Below are positions 53,001 to 64,000 of a stretch of 64,000 nt of DNA, one piece after another (within the stretch, counting starts at the first letter, position 1; every line of letters starts with the position of its first letter). A program made the position numbers and the translations under genes. Source of the stretch: Litomosoides sigmodontis (lineage: Eukaryota > Nematoda > Chromadorea > Rhabditida > Onchocercidae); NCBI GenBank assembly GCA_963070105.1, contig OY718807.1, positions 6,708,483-6,772,482 on the forward strand, given 5' to 3'. The notes below the pieces were generated by a model. It searched no databases and was not told where the DNA came from. It saw only the letters and a program-made list of their open reading frames with translations.

Positions 53001-55769
53001 TGGTTGACGCAAAAAAAAAGAAAAAGAGAAAGAAGTGGCACAGTGTGTGACGTGTGACGTTGTTGGAAATTTATTAGTTAGAAAATCGAGAATATAATTG
53101 TGGTAAATTTGTTTTTCAATCTTACTACTAGATTTAAATTGATAGCATAAGAAGTTACTTCACCTTTCCTGCTCTCATTCCTTTTTTTTTCCGCCTCTTC
53201 CGCTTTACGCTCCCATCTCTTTCTCTCATCATTGTCCCTTGAAATTGTAACAATTTTTTTTTTGTGCAAAAAATGAGATAAAAAAAAAGAAATGATTAGA
53301 CTAAAGCTATCAGATATTTGCGTGTAACGTGAAGAAGTGTTCACGGCGATAAGTGAGATGTGGGAAAGGTGGAACGCTGCTGGTAAGTAGTGGACAAATA
53401 CAATCGGCGGCGATCATTGAAGCGACAATTCCTCATCATATCGTGAAAATAATCATTGCTACCAATTTCTCGTACCTTTTATGGTATGTGTGTTTTAGTT
53501 TAATTTATGGTATTACACAAAACACACACACACACACACAGAGAACACACAGACACACACACTTATGCCATTGAAATATTTAAAATTTTTGAAAAATTTC
53601 AACGAATGCATGATTCATTTCGTTCGAAATGCTAATTTCAGTTATAAGAGATAATTATTAGTTGTTATTAAAGTTAAAATAATTGCTGAAATTCAAAGAG
53701 GACATTTGTTACTTACAAATAATTCTGTTAAAATTTTAAGCAATTTTAGAAGCTTTTCTAACTTTCAAATTCATTCCTTTCGGATCATTTTCCTTTTCTT
53801 TTTTGATGGAAAATTTTCAATTTTTAGCATAATTATTTGTATGAATGAAAAGCAATTTGAAACAGTTGAAAAGGGAAGCGAAGCAAAAGGAAGCAAAAAA
53901 AAGTGATGATAAATAACAACTGGCAGATAAAAAACGGAAGAAAAAAAAGGAAATCCTGAAGAAAGTATTTTTGTTCAAAAAAAAAACTGGAAAAATGCAA
54001 AAAAAATTCCCCTAATGTGACAGCAAAATAACTGATAGCCCTCTCTCTCTCTCTCTCTCTCTCTTCCTCTTTGTCTTTGTCCGTTAACAATTACTCCTAA
54101 AACGATGTTAATACTTTTCAACATTTGTGTATTTGCACTTCCAAAGGATACCTTACTTGACGGGAAGGTCATGCACAAATGTACTGGATGACCATCGATC
54201 TGTCTATCAATCTGTCTGTTACATCTAGTTCTTCCTGCTGCACTGTGTGGTAAACCAGTTTGTCCTGTGCAAGCTAATCCTCGGCAGTTTATGAAGCTAA
54301 TTTATTTATAGCAATTAAATTGCATGTCATTAAGAAATGTGAGGAAAACCACAAGAGATGCATTGAGCAGAGATTATTCATCAAATGAATGAATGTAAAG
54401 AGAAATGCAAAATAATTGATGCTTAATTAATTTACTGCAAAAAAAATTCCATATTATGAAAGCATTTAAGTGAATAATATCGTTCAATTTCTATATGTAA
54501 AATTGAATTGGTAAAGCAATTTAAGAAATTGATTGTCGCTTCAATTCTTTCTATTTTTCTTAACGATAGCATGTGAACAAATTCGGTTATCAATGAATAG
54601 TTAGCTCATTAGACAGTAAAATTATTTTAGCGAAGCAATTAATTAATTATAATAATTCATTAGTGCAAAATTTTATTTGATGAAAATAGGAGGAAAATAA
54701 AAGTGACAATATTTTGATATTTAACTTGATTAATTTGAAATGTAGTAAATTAGGAGGGAATGTGATACGAAGAAAACGAATATGAACCTATAAGACAAAT
54801 GTGAAACAAGCAAATACGAAGAACGATGAAAAAATGCTGTTCCACTCTAGTGGTCATCATTGCGGAAGTGCAACAGAAGCTTTTCATCATATTTTCCATC
54901 ATCTAATTTTTTAATTAATTTTGACAAGAACAAAAACAATTTATCAATTTATTTTCCATCGATCAGAGCATTTGTTGATTGACAATATATTATTTTAAGG
55001 AAGCATTTTGAAATTTTCAATTTAAATTATATTCTATCAATTATAACCAGAAAAAAAACAGTTATTACAATTGAAACCTATGCAATTTCAATTTAATTCT
55101 ACCAAATATATCAAAATACATATTTGCTTAACACAGTGATCATTTCTCATGTGTGTTCAGAAGAAATAAACTTAATGTCACATTTCAAACAGTAGTAGAT
55201 TGGTTGAAATTCAAAGAGAAATTGTTTTGAGGGAAAAAAAATTCTCCCAATTTTATAAAGGATGAAGGACTTGTATGTTCCTTCTTTACGTTGAGTTTCA
55301 AAATGCTTATCTATCTGTTCATAACTCTTCTCCAATTCTGATTATGAAAGGAGTGTGAAATTCAAGTGCAGCAATATCATAAGCTGTTGCAACCTTTTAC
55401 ACCTACGCCAAAAAAAAAATCGTAATTCCAGTTTCGTTAAATTCACTCACAATCTATCAATTTAACCAATCGCCACTACTCTATGGAATCGTATTTGATT
55501 ACCAAAATCCCTTGTTAAACTATTCTTCTGTACGCGCACGATGGATGTTTGTTGTGTTCGAGCATCCATCAACATCCCTCCATCTTTTCTTTTTTTCAGC
55601 ATTCACCGCGTTAACCAAAAGTGACTTCCTGCATTATAATAAATCAGGATCAGGATGAATTTTCAGTCCTTCCTCCATCCTTCTCTCTTTAGCTTCCACT
55701 GATGCGCTAATTTTTTTTCCACTAAAAAACAAAAACAAAATCTCATAATTTTTTTTTTTTGTAAAATAT
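50028..55769. other. Intergenic region, no gene seen
   Basis: Upstream of the BPI-family gene on its strand. AT-rich with simple repeats: TA run at 51288-51303, a 14-bp minisatellite at 51870-52037, GA run near 52830, CA run at 53521-53543, CT run at 54042-54064. Short frames such as 53078-53344 and 53833-54090 derive largely from A/T and CT/GA tracts. The promoter of the BPI gene should lie just above 50030 but I cannot point to it. Confidence 0.5.
51870..52037. repeat. 14-bp minisatellite, ~12 copies
   Basis: Unit GTGAGAGGGAGAGA, ten perfect copies from 51870 to 52009 followed by two variants (GTGAGAAGG..., GCGAGAGGG...). It is flanked by plain GA-rich sequence from which it probably arose. 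Confidence 0.95.
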
Positions 55770-56073
55770 TTATATTGGAATGGTCACAATGTTGAAAGCG
55801 CTGGAACGGATCGCCCACTCAGCATCACCACCACCATCCTCATCATCATCGCCGTCATCATCACCGTCATCGTCATCATCCAAGCACATGGACAGAGCAA
55901 GAATTTTAAAGTAATGAGTGCTACCGTCAGCAGATAAATGAAGACTGTATTGGTTGTATGCGTGGAACATTTCATTTACACCGATTGATGCTCGTAGTGC
56001 GAAAGCATCGGAAGAACCAACGTGATTAACACTAATATCATTTCTTTTTGAGCAGCGGTTTTTGTCCAGGCCA
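55770..56073 (-). CDS. Orphan open exon with Asp-rich run; partial gene, alternative exon or retrocopy end
   Basis: An open frame of about 101 codons ending in TAA at 55770. It reads like coding sequence: mixed codons, a segment ASIGVNEMFHAYNQYSLHLS, then STHYFKILALSMCLD followed by an Asp/Gly run and WAIRSSAFNIVTIPI. I do not recognise the family. An AG at 56074 (weak pyrimidine tract) would give a phase-2 acceptor. No exon of the LZTS-like gene just upstream ends next to it in the right phase (its exon at 56937 ends in phase 0). After the stop comes a TATAAA-like signal and then 12 A on the minus strand, as in a 3' end or an inserted poly(A) tail. Low confidence in the gene structure. Confidence 0.35.
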
Positions 56074-56491
56074 CTTAATGATAATTTACATCAGAAAATT
56101 TTATTCGAAAAAAAAATTGTTATTACTAATTTCTATCAGAATGAATGACATCATAACATTCAAATGTCTTCTTTGCACCTATTTCTTTTATTCATTTCAA
56201 AAATTTGTAAAAAAAATGTTTTAATCGAGCGAATTTTAGCATATTACTTCAGAATCGTTATTTTAATTTCAGGTCCAAATAGGAGCGCATACGATGGTAG
56301 CAGAAGTATTAAGATTAACTGTGGAAGTGGTTGTGGAGGTGGAATGCAAGACGGTGGCCACTGAATATGAATGCAGTGAAATTGAAAAAGAGCAAAGCAA
56401 AGAATTCAATAAGTTTGACATGTCGAAAAGAATTACTACCCGAGAACTCTTGCGAACATAAAGAAATGAGCGCAAATTTAAATGTAGTCAT

Positions 56492-56497
56492 TTTATT
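56492..56497 (-). terminator. Candidate poly(A) signal of the LZTS-like gene
   Basis: AATAAA on the minus strand about 160 bases past the stop codon at 56656. Confidence 0.45.
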
Positions 56498-56655
56498 AGG
56501 GGAAAATGTACCTTTTTGAAAATCATCGTAATTAAACAGAAATAGAAACATAAATATTGAAAAAGCAATCAAGTAAATGGCACATGAGGAAGGATAACGA
56601 TTACAGTAATTTGTAACAGTAAATTCAGAAAAAGAAAATTCGTACCTAAAATCTG

Positions 56656-57791
56656 TCAGATTAGGCGATCATGGCTAACAATGTATGATTTACCATCACT
56701 CAAAATTTTCAAATCTCTAGATAGCTGAGAATTTAGGTCTGCGGGAGGAGAATCATGCGTCGACAGGAGGCCAAGTCGATCAGATGGCGAGTTATTGAAG
56801 TTCAGGAACTGCAAAAATTTTAAACTCGACATTCATATACCATGAAAGTGTATAATTTATAAAGTTTTGTTACTTCCAAATTCTCAATGCCAAACTTTCC
56901 TCAGCAAAATAGGATGACTGAAACTGGAAAAAGCACCTTAACACGTTCTTCCTCCCAGCGCTTCCTCTCGTTAGTGAAGAGACCGATCTGTTCATTGAGT
57001 TTATCACGTAAGGTTGACACTTCATTTTTTAGCTCTTCCACTTCACTACGTAATTCGCGTTCTGATGACGATTCCTACATATTACTTGCTATTATAACAA
57101 CAACATCAAATCAAAGCTAATTAAAAATTAAGAAAGAAAAAAATACAGAAAGCGTTGGAATTTATATTTGCAACCAGTTCAACTTATACTGAACTTGTTC
57201 TCAAAGATCAAACGTGCGAATGAAATGAAAACGAGGGTTTTTCATTTTACACGCATAAATTTAAGAACCTTGGAATATCGTGGTGTTGGCAGCGGAGGTT
57301 TAACACGCTTATCGGCAGCACTGCTATTGGTATTCGCTACAGTAACATCACATGTAATACGTTTGCGACATGAACCACAAACAGTTTCATCACGGTTTCG
57401 AATGAGTTCATCGAAACACTCACGCAATTGGAATAATTCACGTTCCAATTGCAAAGACTAAAAAATGAAGTTGAATGAGAAGCAGTACAAAATTCATTTT
57501 AAACTCACTTACTTAGCTATTACGCGGCATACGAATAGCTAGAAATTGTACAAGAAAAATGACATTAGCTTTTTTTTTGCTTAAGTGTTGCAAGAAAGCT
57601 AATGATCCTGAACCTTGCGTTGTAATCCTTGCTTATCACTGGTGAGATTCTGTATTGTAACTTGGAACTGTTCACGTTCATCGTTACACCGCTGAATTTG
57701 TTCTCGTAGTGCATTTTCACCTTGCTGGCTAGCCTAAATCTTCGTCAGTTAGTGTGTTACTCGTTGTAAACTTCATCTGAAGATTAGCTGC

Positions 57792-57823
<32 letters not shown>

Positions 57824-60800
57824 CTTAGTTTATTTACAATGAAAGCGTTTAGCTAAAACAAGTAAGCGTAAGAAAAGAACGCGTACCTGTAACTTTTGCT
57901 TGAGATCAGCAAGTTGCTCTTTCCAAAGTCGCTCCTTTTCCAGGTAAACCTTCACCACAATTTCTTCATTCTGTTCCATTGTTGCTCGTACGTTTGTCAG
58001 TTCGTTCTCTTTATCTCGAATGATTGTCTGGAAGATATTCTACTAAAATTAAACAAATCAGTTTATTTTTATACATTACTGACTGTCCGGCAGCTTATCT
58101 CTGCAGATTTTTTCCTCGTTTATGCCAATTACTTCATATCAGACAAAGCTGTAATAAAAATGAAACATAAGATATTCCTTACAACCGCGACATGATGATG
58201 TGATATCGATGGACTAAGCTATGGAATTGAATTTCAGAAATGCAACAGAGCAGCAATTCTTAAATTTAAAGGATTTTGATAAAATTAAAGTTAGTGGAAT
58301 TGACAAAATTGTCATAAATGTTAAGGATTTGGACATTGACATGAGATACATAAAGTAAAACTTAATAAATTCATTCTCTTTCCCTTCCTCCTCCTCCTCC
58401 TCCTCTCACTTCCTCTCTCTCTCTCTCTCTGCATATATATATATATAAATTGAAGGGAAAAAAGTGTGCAGTGAAATAAAAAAAACCTCGTAATCAGCAA
58501 TACCGGAGTCGCTTGGTGAAGGTGTAACGTGTATTCCTGAGCTGTGACGACTACCAGAAGACGTATTCGAACCATAGACTTGATGTGAAGATGGAGATTT
58601 CTGCAAATCAGTAAATATAACCGATATTTTTTCCCTCTTTCAATTCCAGTCAAATTAATCAATCGCTCACAATGAAATCAAAGAAAATACAAGCTGAATA
58701 GATTGAAAATTTTTTATTTTTAAGGTAAAAAAATGTATCAAAGCCTGTCATTCAGAGAATATGAAAAATCAATTTGTTTTTTTCGAATAAGTAAATTCTT
58801 TTAGAAATTACATTTAGTTTTATTTTCTCCACCTTACTTACAAGTAAAGTGATAGCGTAAGTGAAAGAGGACCTTGACCAGATTCAATGATGAAATTCCA
58901 GCTGCAACACTGACTGCTGCATTACTGTTCTGCTGCTGTGGCTTGTCGCGACCAGTGCTGATGCTACTATTTTGCATAATTGCGGTAGCGGGATGAAATG
59001 TCTCGGACGTAAGATTCCGAGAGTAAGGTGTCGGATGTGCAACTGAGTAGTTTTCGGTGATTGTCGAATCAGCTGCATTTTATTTATGTCGAAAGAATTA
59101 GCATCAAAAGGAGAGGGGATTTTGCAGATTCTCGATTAGCAGTTTGAATCAGTTGAAATTCAAATTTCAAATTCGAATTTTGAATCATTAAGTGTAAGGC
59201 GTAAAAAATTCCTAACATCATTTAAAGTAAGAGAAGCTCATTTTTTTTACAACTTCCTACTTCCAAGTTCCTATAAAATGAAAAGTGAATGCAAGTAATT
59301 TAACCCTGAGATTGATTAATTACGACTAGTTAAAATTAAACACTAGTTGTACAGCTTCCACCGATTTTAAGCAAATATAAAACTCAAACGAATCATTGAA
59401 AGGTAAGCAAACAACGGGCAATAAACAATTGCTCGACCAAAATAGCAAATATTAGCGATCATACAGTAAATATCGTAACAATAGGTTTTTTCATGTAGCG
59501 TTAAGTAACCTGATTGTAGTCTGCCCTACGTGCACGTTGCTTTGTTAAAGTAATGTCTTAAAGTAATAACCATCAATGTAGAATTTGTCGCGTTCAATAT
59601 ATTCTGGCACAACATCATAGTCATTCTCCGTAGCCTCAAATTTCCCAGATCTTCTCTGAGCCATCACTGCTGATGCTAATTCGAAGCTGCAATTATTGAG
59701 TGAGAAAGCATTTGAAATCCGATTCATTGAAACATTTGAAGGCCATGTCGATTCAGTGATTGAATTGTAATTTGTAAAACAAAAAAATTGGAGGATTTTG
59801 CTATGCGATTTACTTACTAAAAATTTCCAATGTATTATTTTTCATTCATTTAAATGTTCTTTCAAATCTCTTTTTTTTCAAATCATTCATATGCGAATGA
59901 AAGTATTTGCAAAAGAGTGGTTGTAGTGCGTTTAACACACAAATATGACATTACACAGGAGGGATGGTATAAGTCAGACGGACTAAGCGCTCTGTCATAA
60001 TCGGACAAACCTGGCGGACGTGGACGGTTGATAGATGGCTCGCGGTCTGTTACTACCATTAACTGATGATGGCGCAGATGGATTTGGCACGGTGTCCTTC
60101 GAGTGTTGTGAAGATCGCTTCAATTCATCACTACTGCAATCAAATCCCATGCAAACAGTAATTGAATCATTATTATCATTAGCATGACTGAAGCAAATTT
60201 AAGTGATAAATTTGATTCAGTGAATTCAATTCAAAACATTTGAAGGCCAAAAAAGCAAGCAATGAAAACAACTGAGCAAAAGATCGATTGCGAGGAAGGG
60301 GAAGAGCTTCTGGAACTTTCTTCAAGGCTTTTAATTTATAATTCATCGAATGGTCACTAATTTTTACAAAGTTTACGTGCAAAATGGTTATTTATGGAAT
60401 GCCAAAAAAATCTTTCAAACTTACTTTGATAATCGCTTCGTTAGAAAGTCATTTTTCTTTTTGTTGCTATTGTAGAAAGAGAAGGATGAGGATGAGATAA
60501 CTGCTTGTCGTTTATCCGATTTACACGAGGCATATGGCCTGAATGCTACTGGCCTGATAATATTCATGCCCTGAAAGATTTAAGCATAAAACTAATTTCG
60601 CCATCGAAACAATTAAATAGCACTGACTATCTAAATAAATTTATTCACAAAGTGCTATACATCTCGCTATCCAATCCATCGATCATTCAAATTATTGTCG
60701 AAGAGATTCGAATTTTCACCAAAATTATTAGAAATCAAATGCAAATGAAATTTATATTCAAATTTCAGGATAAGAGAGATATTCGTAAGCATCAGCTTCA

Positions 60801-62287
60801 CTATCTCAATCTTTCGGCACATTTCATCTCTTCACATGTAGTCAATCATATCCTTTGGATCCTAAGCTTCTCAGCAATGCTTGACCATTGCAAATAATTG
60901 TGGAAATAGCTGGTTGACCGAAGGCATTATGCGACGGTAAGCGTTTAGAGCAATCCACTCAGTTTACTTCAAGTTACTCTTTTTTTTTTAACGGTGAAGA
61001 AATTACGCAAATTTTGACAATCGTTACTTATTGTTATAGCTTTTGTACATTCTTAAATGTAGGAATATTTATTAGCAGTCATAGCTGCTTTACGATCAAT
61101 GTCCAAAGTTTTTATCAAATTAGCATAATTGCTTGATCACTGAGTGCTTTGTGAAATATGTTCACAATTTGAGAAGTACAGTGCTTGAACGTCTAACCCT
61201 AACCAACTAATGCATGACTTCGTTTCAATCGCTTCAATTAACCTAAAACTGCAATTGATAGAGCGTAACAATCCCAATACCCTACCTAATATTATCATAA
61301 TCAATCTATGAGTATATCTGTGAAAAAAGGAGAGACATAGAATGACATAATTTGGTAAAAGTGAAAATGACTGAAAACTTTTTTTTCTTTAATTTCTTTT
61401 TTTTTGACAAGAAATTGATAAAATCTTCAAGAAATTTGCTACTTAGAGAAGAGGGATCAATGAGCAACTGCCTTTTCGTCGTATTCGTTTAGAAGAAAGA
61501 GAAATTTGGTGGAAAGATGAAAGGGAATGAGCAGACTGAAGGAACGAACTAACAAGTCGTATTTATTCTCTTTTCCTTGCAACGCTATTCCTTTTACCGC
61601 TTCGTCAAAAGTAAGTAATTTCAAGGTCGACGTTGGGGTGAATAAATAATATGTTGTTGATAGTTCAAGATTTCTCTTTAATTATCAACACCTAATTATG
61701 GCATACGAAATTCAAATTTTCATTTGAAAACCGGGAAAGATAAGTAGCTATGTTATGTGACGAAAACGGAATTATACAATTTCTCCCAGGTATCCAGGAA
61801 AAATTTAGGAAGAATGATAATCCACGATCGCATGCTAATTCAATTTATTTAAACCATACATAAAATATTTTGCTTTTGTAAATTTGAAAATTCCAAGATA
61901 AATTTAATTTAATGTTAAGAAGGCAACTAAAGTAACGCAAACCTTTGGTTTAACACCTGAATATGGTGTAATTCGAACTGGTGGTGGTAAATTGTTACTT
62001 AAATTACCGTAGCCTGAAATTTGCTCAAATGCTGCAATCATTCCAATTGGTGGAAAATTTGGAAATTTCCATAAAATTCCTAAAACTCATGAAAGCACAA
62101 AAAATCTTTTACCTTCTTTATTTTTTTCGAAGTTTCATTTGCAAAAAATTTACTTAAAATTTCCATACATACTTTCAATACTTTGAGGAGTTGGTTGAAT
62201 ATTTTTCAAATTTTGAAAATGTGCTGCAAGGTTTTTGACCGTTCGAGAACCACTGTGGTCACGTTGCTTCAATGTCCGATGTTCCAT
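56656..62287 (-). CDS. Fez1/LZTS-like coiled-coil protein, 12 exons
   Basis: Leucine-zipper tumour-suppressor (LZTS/Fez1) proteins are cytoskeletal and synaptic scaffolds in animals. Exons in transcript order: 62173-62318, 61943-62013, 60425-60570, 60011-60133, 59571-59686, 58873-59072, 58487-58600, 57887-58027, 57614-57733, 57269-57457, 56937-57074, 56656-56808; all phases agree, ~541 residues from ATG 62287. The N-terminal half is disordered, with IIRPVAFRPY at 66-75, like the RP-x-AFKP motif I recall in LZTS proteins. At 296 begins TIIRDKENELTNVRATMEQN and then VYLEKERLWKEQL, close to the family's RDKEAEL...EENE...VYEEK...W pattern. The coiled coil runs about 296-405 and again 446-491. CGSC and a later Cys (409-418) sit between. 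The start is uncertain: the frame stays open to the acceptor at 62318, so an upstream coding exon is possible. Confidence 0.8.
57791..57824. repeat. (AAC)n microsatellite
   Basis: About 11 CAA/AAC units in an intron of the LZTS-like gene. Confidence 0.9.
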
Positions 62288-63016
62288 TGCCGTTTCGGAA
62301 GCATTTAACGTTGTATTGCTAAAAAAGAAACAAACAAAAATTGATTTAGAAGAAAATGGAAAAGACAGTGATAGAGTTATATATAGATGCTATGCAGTTC
62401 CCATATAAGTTACCGCAGTACATTTATTGATTGGTAGAATTTAAAACAGCGATTACTTAAACACTTTCCATTTCAATTTTCTGAATTTCAATTACGATAT
62501 GCAAAAGAGTCATAAAAGTTAACGAATAATTTGACGATAAATTAATCATTCGGATAATTAAAGAGGAAGCGACCTTAGGTGAATGCGAGAGGCCTCGGAA
62601 TAATAAATATTATTAGTGGTTGAAGGTACAACAAGGTCAACTCATTCAATGTCATTTCAATTCATTACGATCATACATTTGACTCACTAAAAAAAATTTT
62701 TTTTTTAACACTCTATTCCTAATCAGTGAAATCATGCATATTTCATCCAATGCGACAACTTTAACTATCACCAGGTAGTGGTTAAGCTGAACTTGTTGAA
62801 AATGATACAGGTGAGAAGTAATTCCTAAGCATCACTCCATCCTGTCCACTAGAGGTGGGTGCCTTTGCTGAGGAGTGCTCTCTCTTCGTCGATCGTTGAA
62901 GACCAACCACATTTATAGTTATTTTCAAATTAAAAAAGAAAAAAGGCCGATTTAGCAAGAAAGGAATAGCTTTTTTTTTGGAAAAAAGACTCACACGTTT
63001 TTTTTGCGAATATATA

Positions 63017-63040
63017 ATTACTTTATAATAATAAAGTAAT
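63017..63040. repeat. Perfect 10-bp inverted repeat, 4-nt loop
   Basis: ATTACTTTAT, loop AATA, then ATAAAGTAAT. It lies 14 bases before the 36-bp tandem duplication. Confidence 0.8.
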
Positions 63041-63053
63041 GACTCATCCTATG

Positions 63054-63125
63054 GAAGTTAGATTTATTCGACCTTTGTATAATTAATTAGAAGTTAGATT
63101 TATTCGACCTTTGTATAATTAATTA
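63054..63125. repeat. Perfect 36-bp tandem duplication
   Basis: Two identical adjacent copies, 63054-63089 and 63090-63125, beginning GAAGTTAGATTTATTCGACC. No divergence between copies, so it is recent or an assembly effect. Confidence 0.95.
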
Positions 63126-63575
63126 CCCGTTTATCAGTAATATCATTTGTTGTTTATTGTAACTGATCATCTGGCAAATATTTTCCTACTAACATATTCT
63201 CTCCGATCATTTCTTGTAAATTGCATAAAATTGGCAATAAAGTTTAATTAATTGAGGCGGTTTATTACAATCAAAATTAAAAAGTATTTTTTTTCACATA
63301 ATATAATATGCAGTTATTCAAATACGGTAAGTCTATTTGTTCTCCGTGGAAAAAATGTTATAATATTGCATTCTTCCGATTTAAACGAAAAAAATATTGA
63401 AAACTGAAATTTCCATCTTTGAGAATTTCATGAGAAGAAAAAAATCCACAAATCTTTCAGTTTCAAATATTTCACTTTGAAATATTAAAACCTTTACATC
63501 GATCACACTGGCACTTTTACGATACAAAAAAAGCGCGGTATTTTTCTTAGGATCATAAATTATCCGCCATTCTTC

Positions 63576-63625
63576 ACACACACGCGCACGCACGCACACA
63601 CACGTGCACACGCAGACACACACGC
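63576..63625. repeat. (CA)n/(CGCA)n imperfect microsatellite
   Basis: CACACACGCGCACGCACGC-type alternating purine-pyrimidine run, which is Z-DNA-prone in principle. Confidence 0.8.
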
Positions 63626-63933
63626 AGACAGACGAAGAAAAAAGAAGTCAGTGGAATGATTTCTGATTTGCAATAAATTCGTCCGCTGTCAGCAACAATG
63701 AGGTAGTCGGAGAAGAAAGAAAGTTCAGGAAATATTCCGATAAATTATTATCATTTCATGCATTTCTATTCAAATGATTTCTGATTTGTAATAAATTATC
63801 TGACAAAGAGGGACAAAGAATTTGAAACAAAGCGACTCTCTTTCCTCAATGAAATCATTCATCAAAGAACGATCTCATTTTTATTCTAAAAAAGCAAATA
63901 ATAAGATAATTAATTATTCATTGTTAATTGCTC

Positions 63934-63934
<1 letters not shown>

Positions 63935-63980
<46 letters not shown>
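63935..63980. repeat. (TG)n microsatellite
   Basis: TG run of about 22 units close to the end of the window. Confidence 0.9.
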
Positions 63981-63982
<2 letters not shown>

Positions 63983-64000
63983 TTTGCTAGCAAGTTTTAC

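Larger units (their letters stand above)
62319..64000. other. Region upstream of the LZTS-like gene
   Basis: Should hold the promoter and 5' leader of the minus-strand gene. An open minus-strand stretch at about 62782-62930 (ending MLRNYFSPVSFSTSSA) looks mildly coding but no donor in it matches the phase of the first accepted exon. The rest is AT-rich with a hairpin, a 36-bp duplication and CA/TG repeats. Confidence 0.4.

Noticed and set aside
53078..53344. 88-codon frame with a charged stretch (RKRWERKAEEAEKKRN)
   Set aside because: No splice-consistent neighbours; the charged part comes from an A/G-rich tract and the ends are poly-A/T runs.
62782..62994. Candidate upstream coding exon of the LZTS-like gene
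   Set aside because: Mildly coding in appearance, but no donor within it gives the phase 2 needed for the exon starting at 62318.

Overview
The window looks like nuclear DNA of a nematode, most likely a spirurid/filarial one. It is AT-rich (roughly one third G+C by eye). Its genes are split into many short exons whose introns end in the nematode-type TTTTCAG/R acceptor. It carries long di- and trinucleotide microsatellites and metazoan-only families (filamin, tetraspanin, BPI/LBP-type lipid-binding protein, Fez1/LZTS-type coiled coil). I cannot name the species. There are no operons of bacterial type, no CRISPR, no rRNA and no tRNA that I could recognise.

Layout. (1) 278-28119, plus strand: the 3' part of a giant filamin gene. 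I could thread one open frame through 50 exons, every junction in phase, giving at least about 2,710 residues: about 20 filamin Ig repeats, a ~570-residue low-complexity linker with poly-Thr/poly-Ala, a Lys/Glu-rich helix and a Pro-rich C-terminal tail. The 5' end (actin-binding CH domains) lies before the window. Two introns use GC-AG splice sites. (2) 32351-35119, plus: a complete eight-exon tetraspanin. (3) 35.9-43.7 kb: no convincing protein gene. The part from 38.4 kb has a TATA box, a first-exon-like segment with a strong splice donor, and about 4.5 kb of G/T-skewed sequence rich in TTAGG, a candidate long non-coding transcription unit. (4) 44104-50027, minus: a 13-exon BPI/LBP-family gene with a ~249-residue disordered insert between its two lipid-binding halves. 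(5) 50.0-55.8 kb: intergenic, with a 14-bp minisatellite. (6) 55770-56073, minus: an orphan acidic open exon ending beside an A-tract. (7) 56656-62287, minus: a 12-exon Fez1/LZTS-like coiled-coil gene. (8) 62.3-64.0 kb: upstream or intergenic sequence with a 36-bp tandem duplication and dinucleotide repeats.

The genes do not form an obvious pathway. Filamin and the LZTS-like protein are probably cytoskeletal or scaffold proteins, the tetraspanin is a membrane organiser, and the BPI protein is probably secreted and lipid-binding. Exon boundaries were derived by hand from reading-frame phase, splice signals and family patterns. Starts of the two minus-strand genes are the weakest part.
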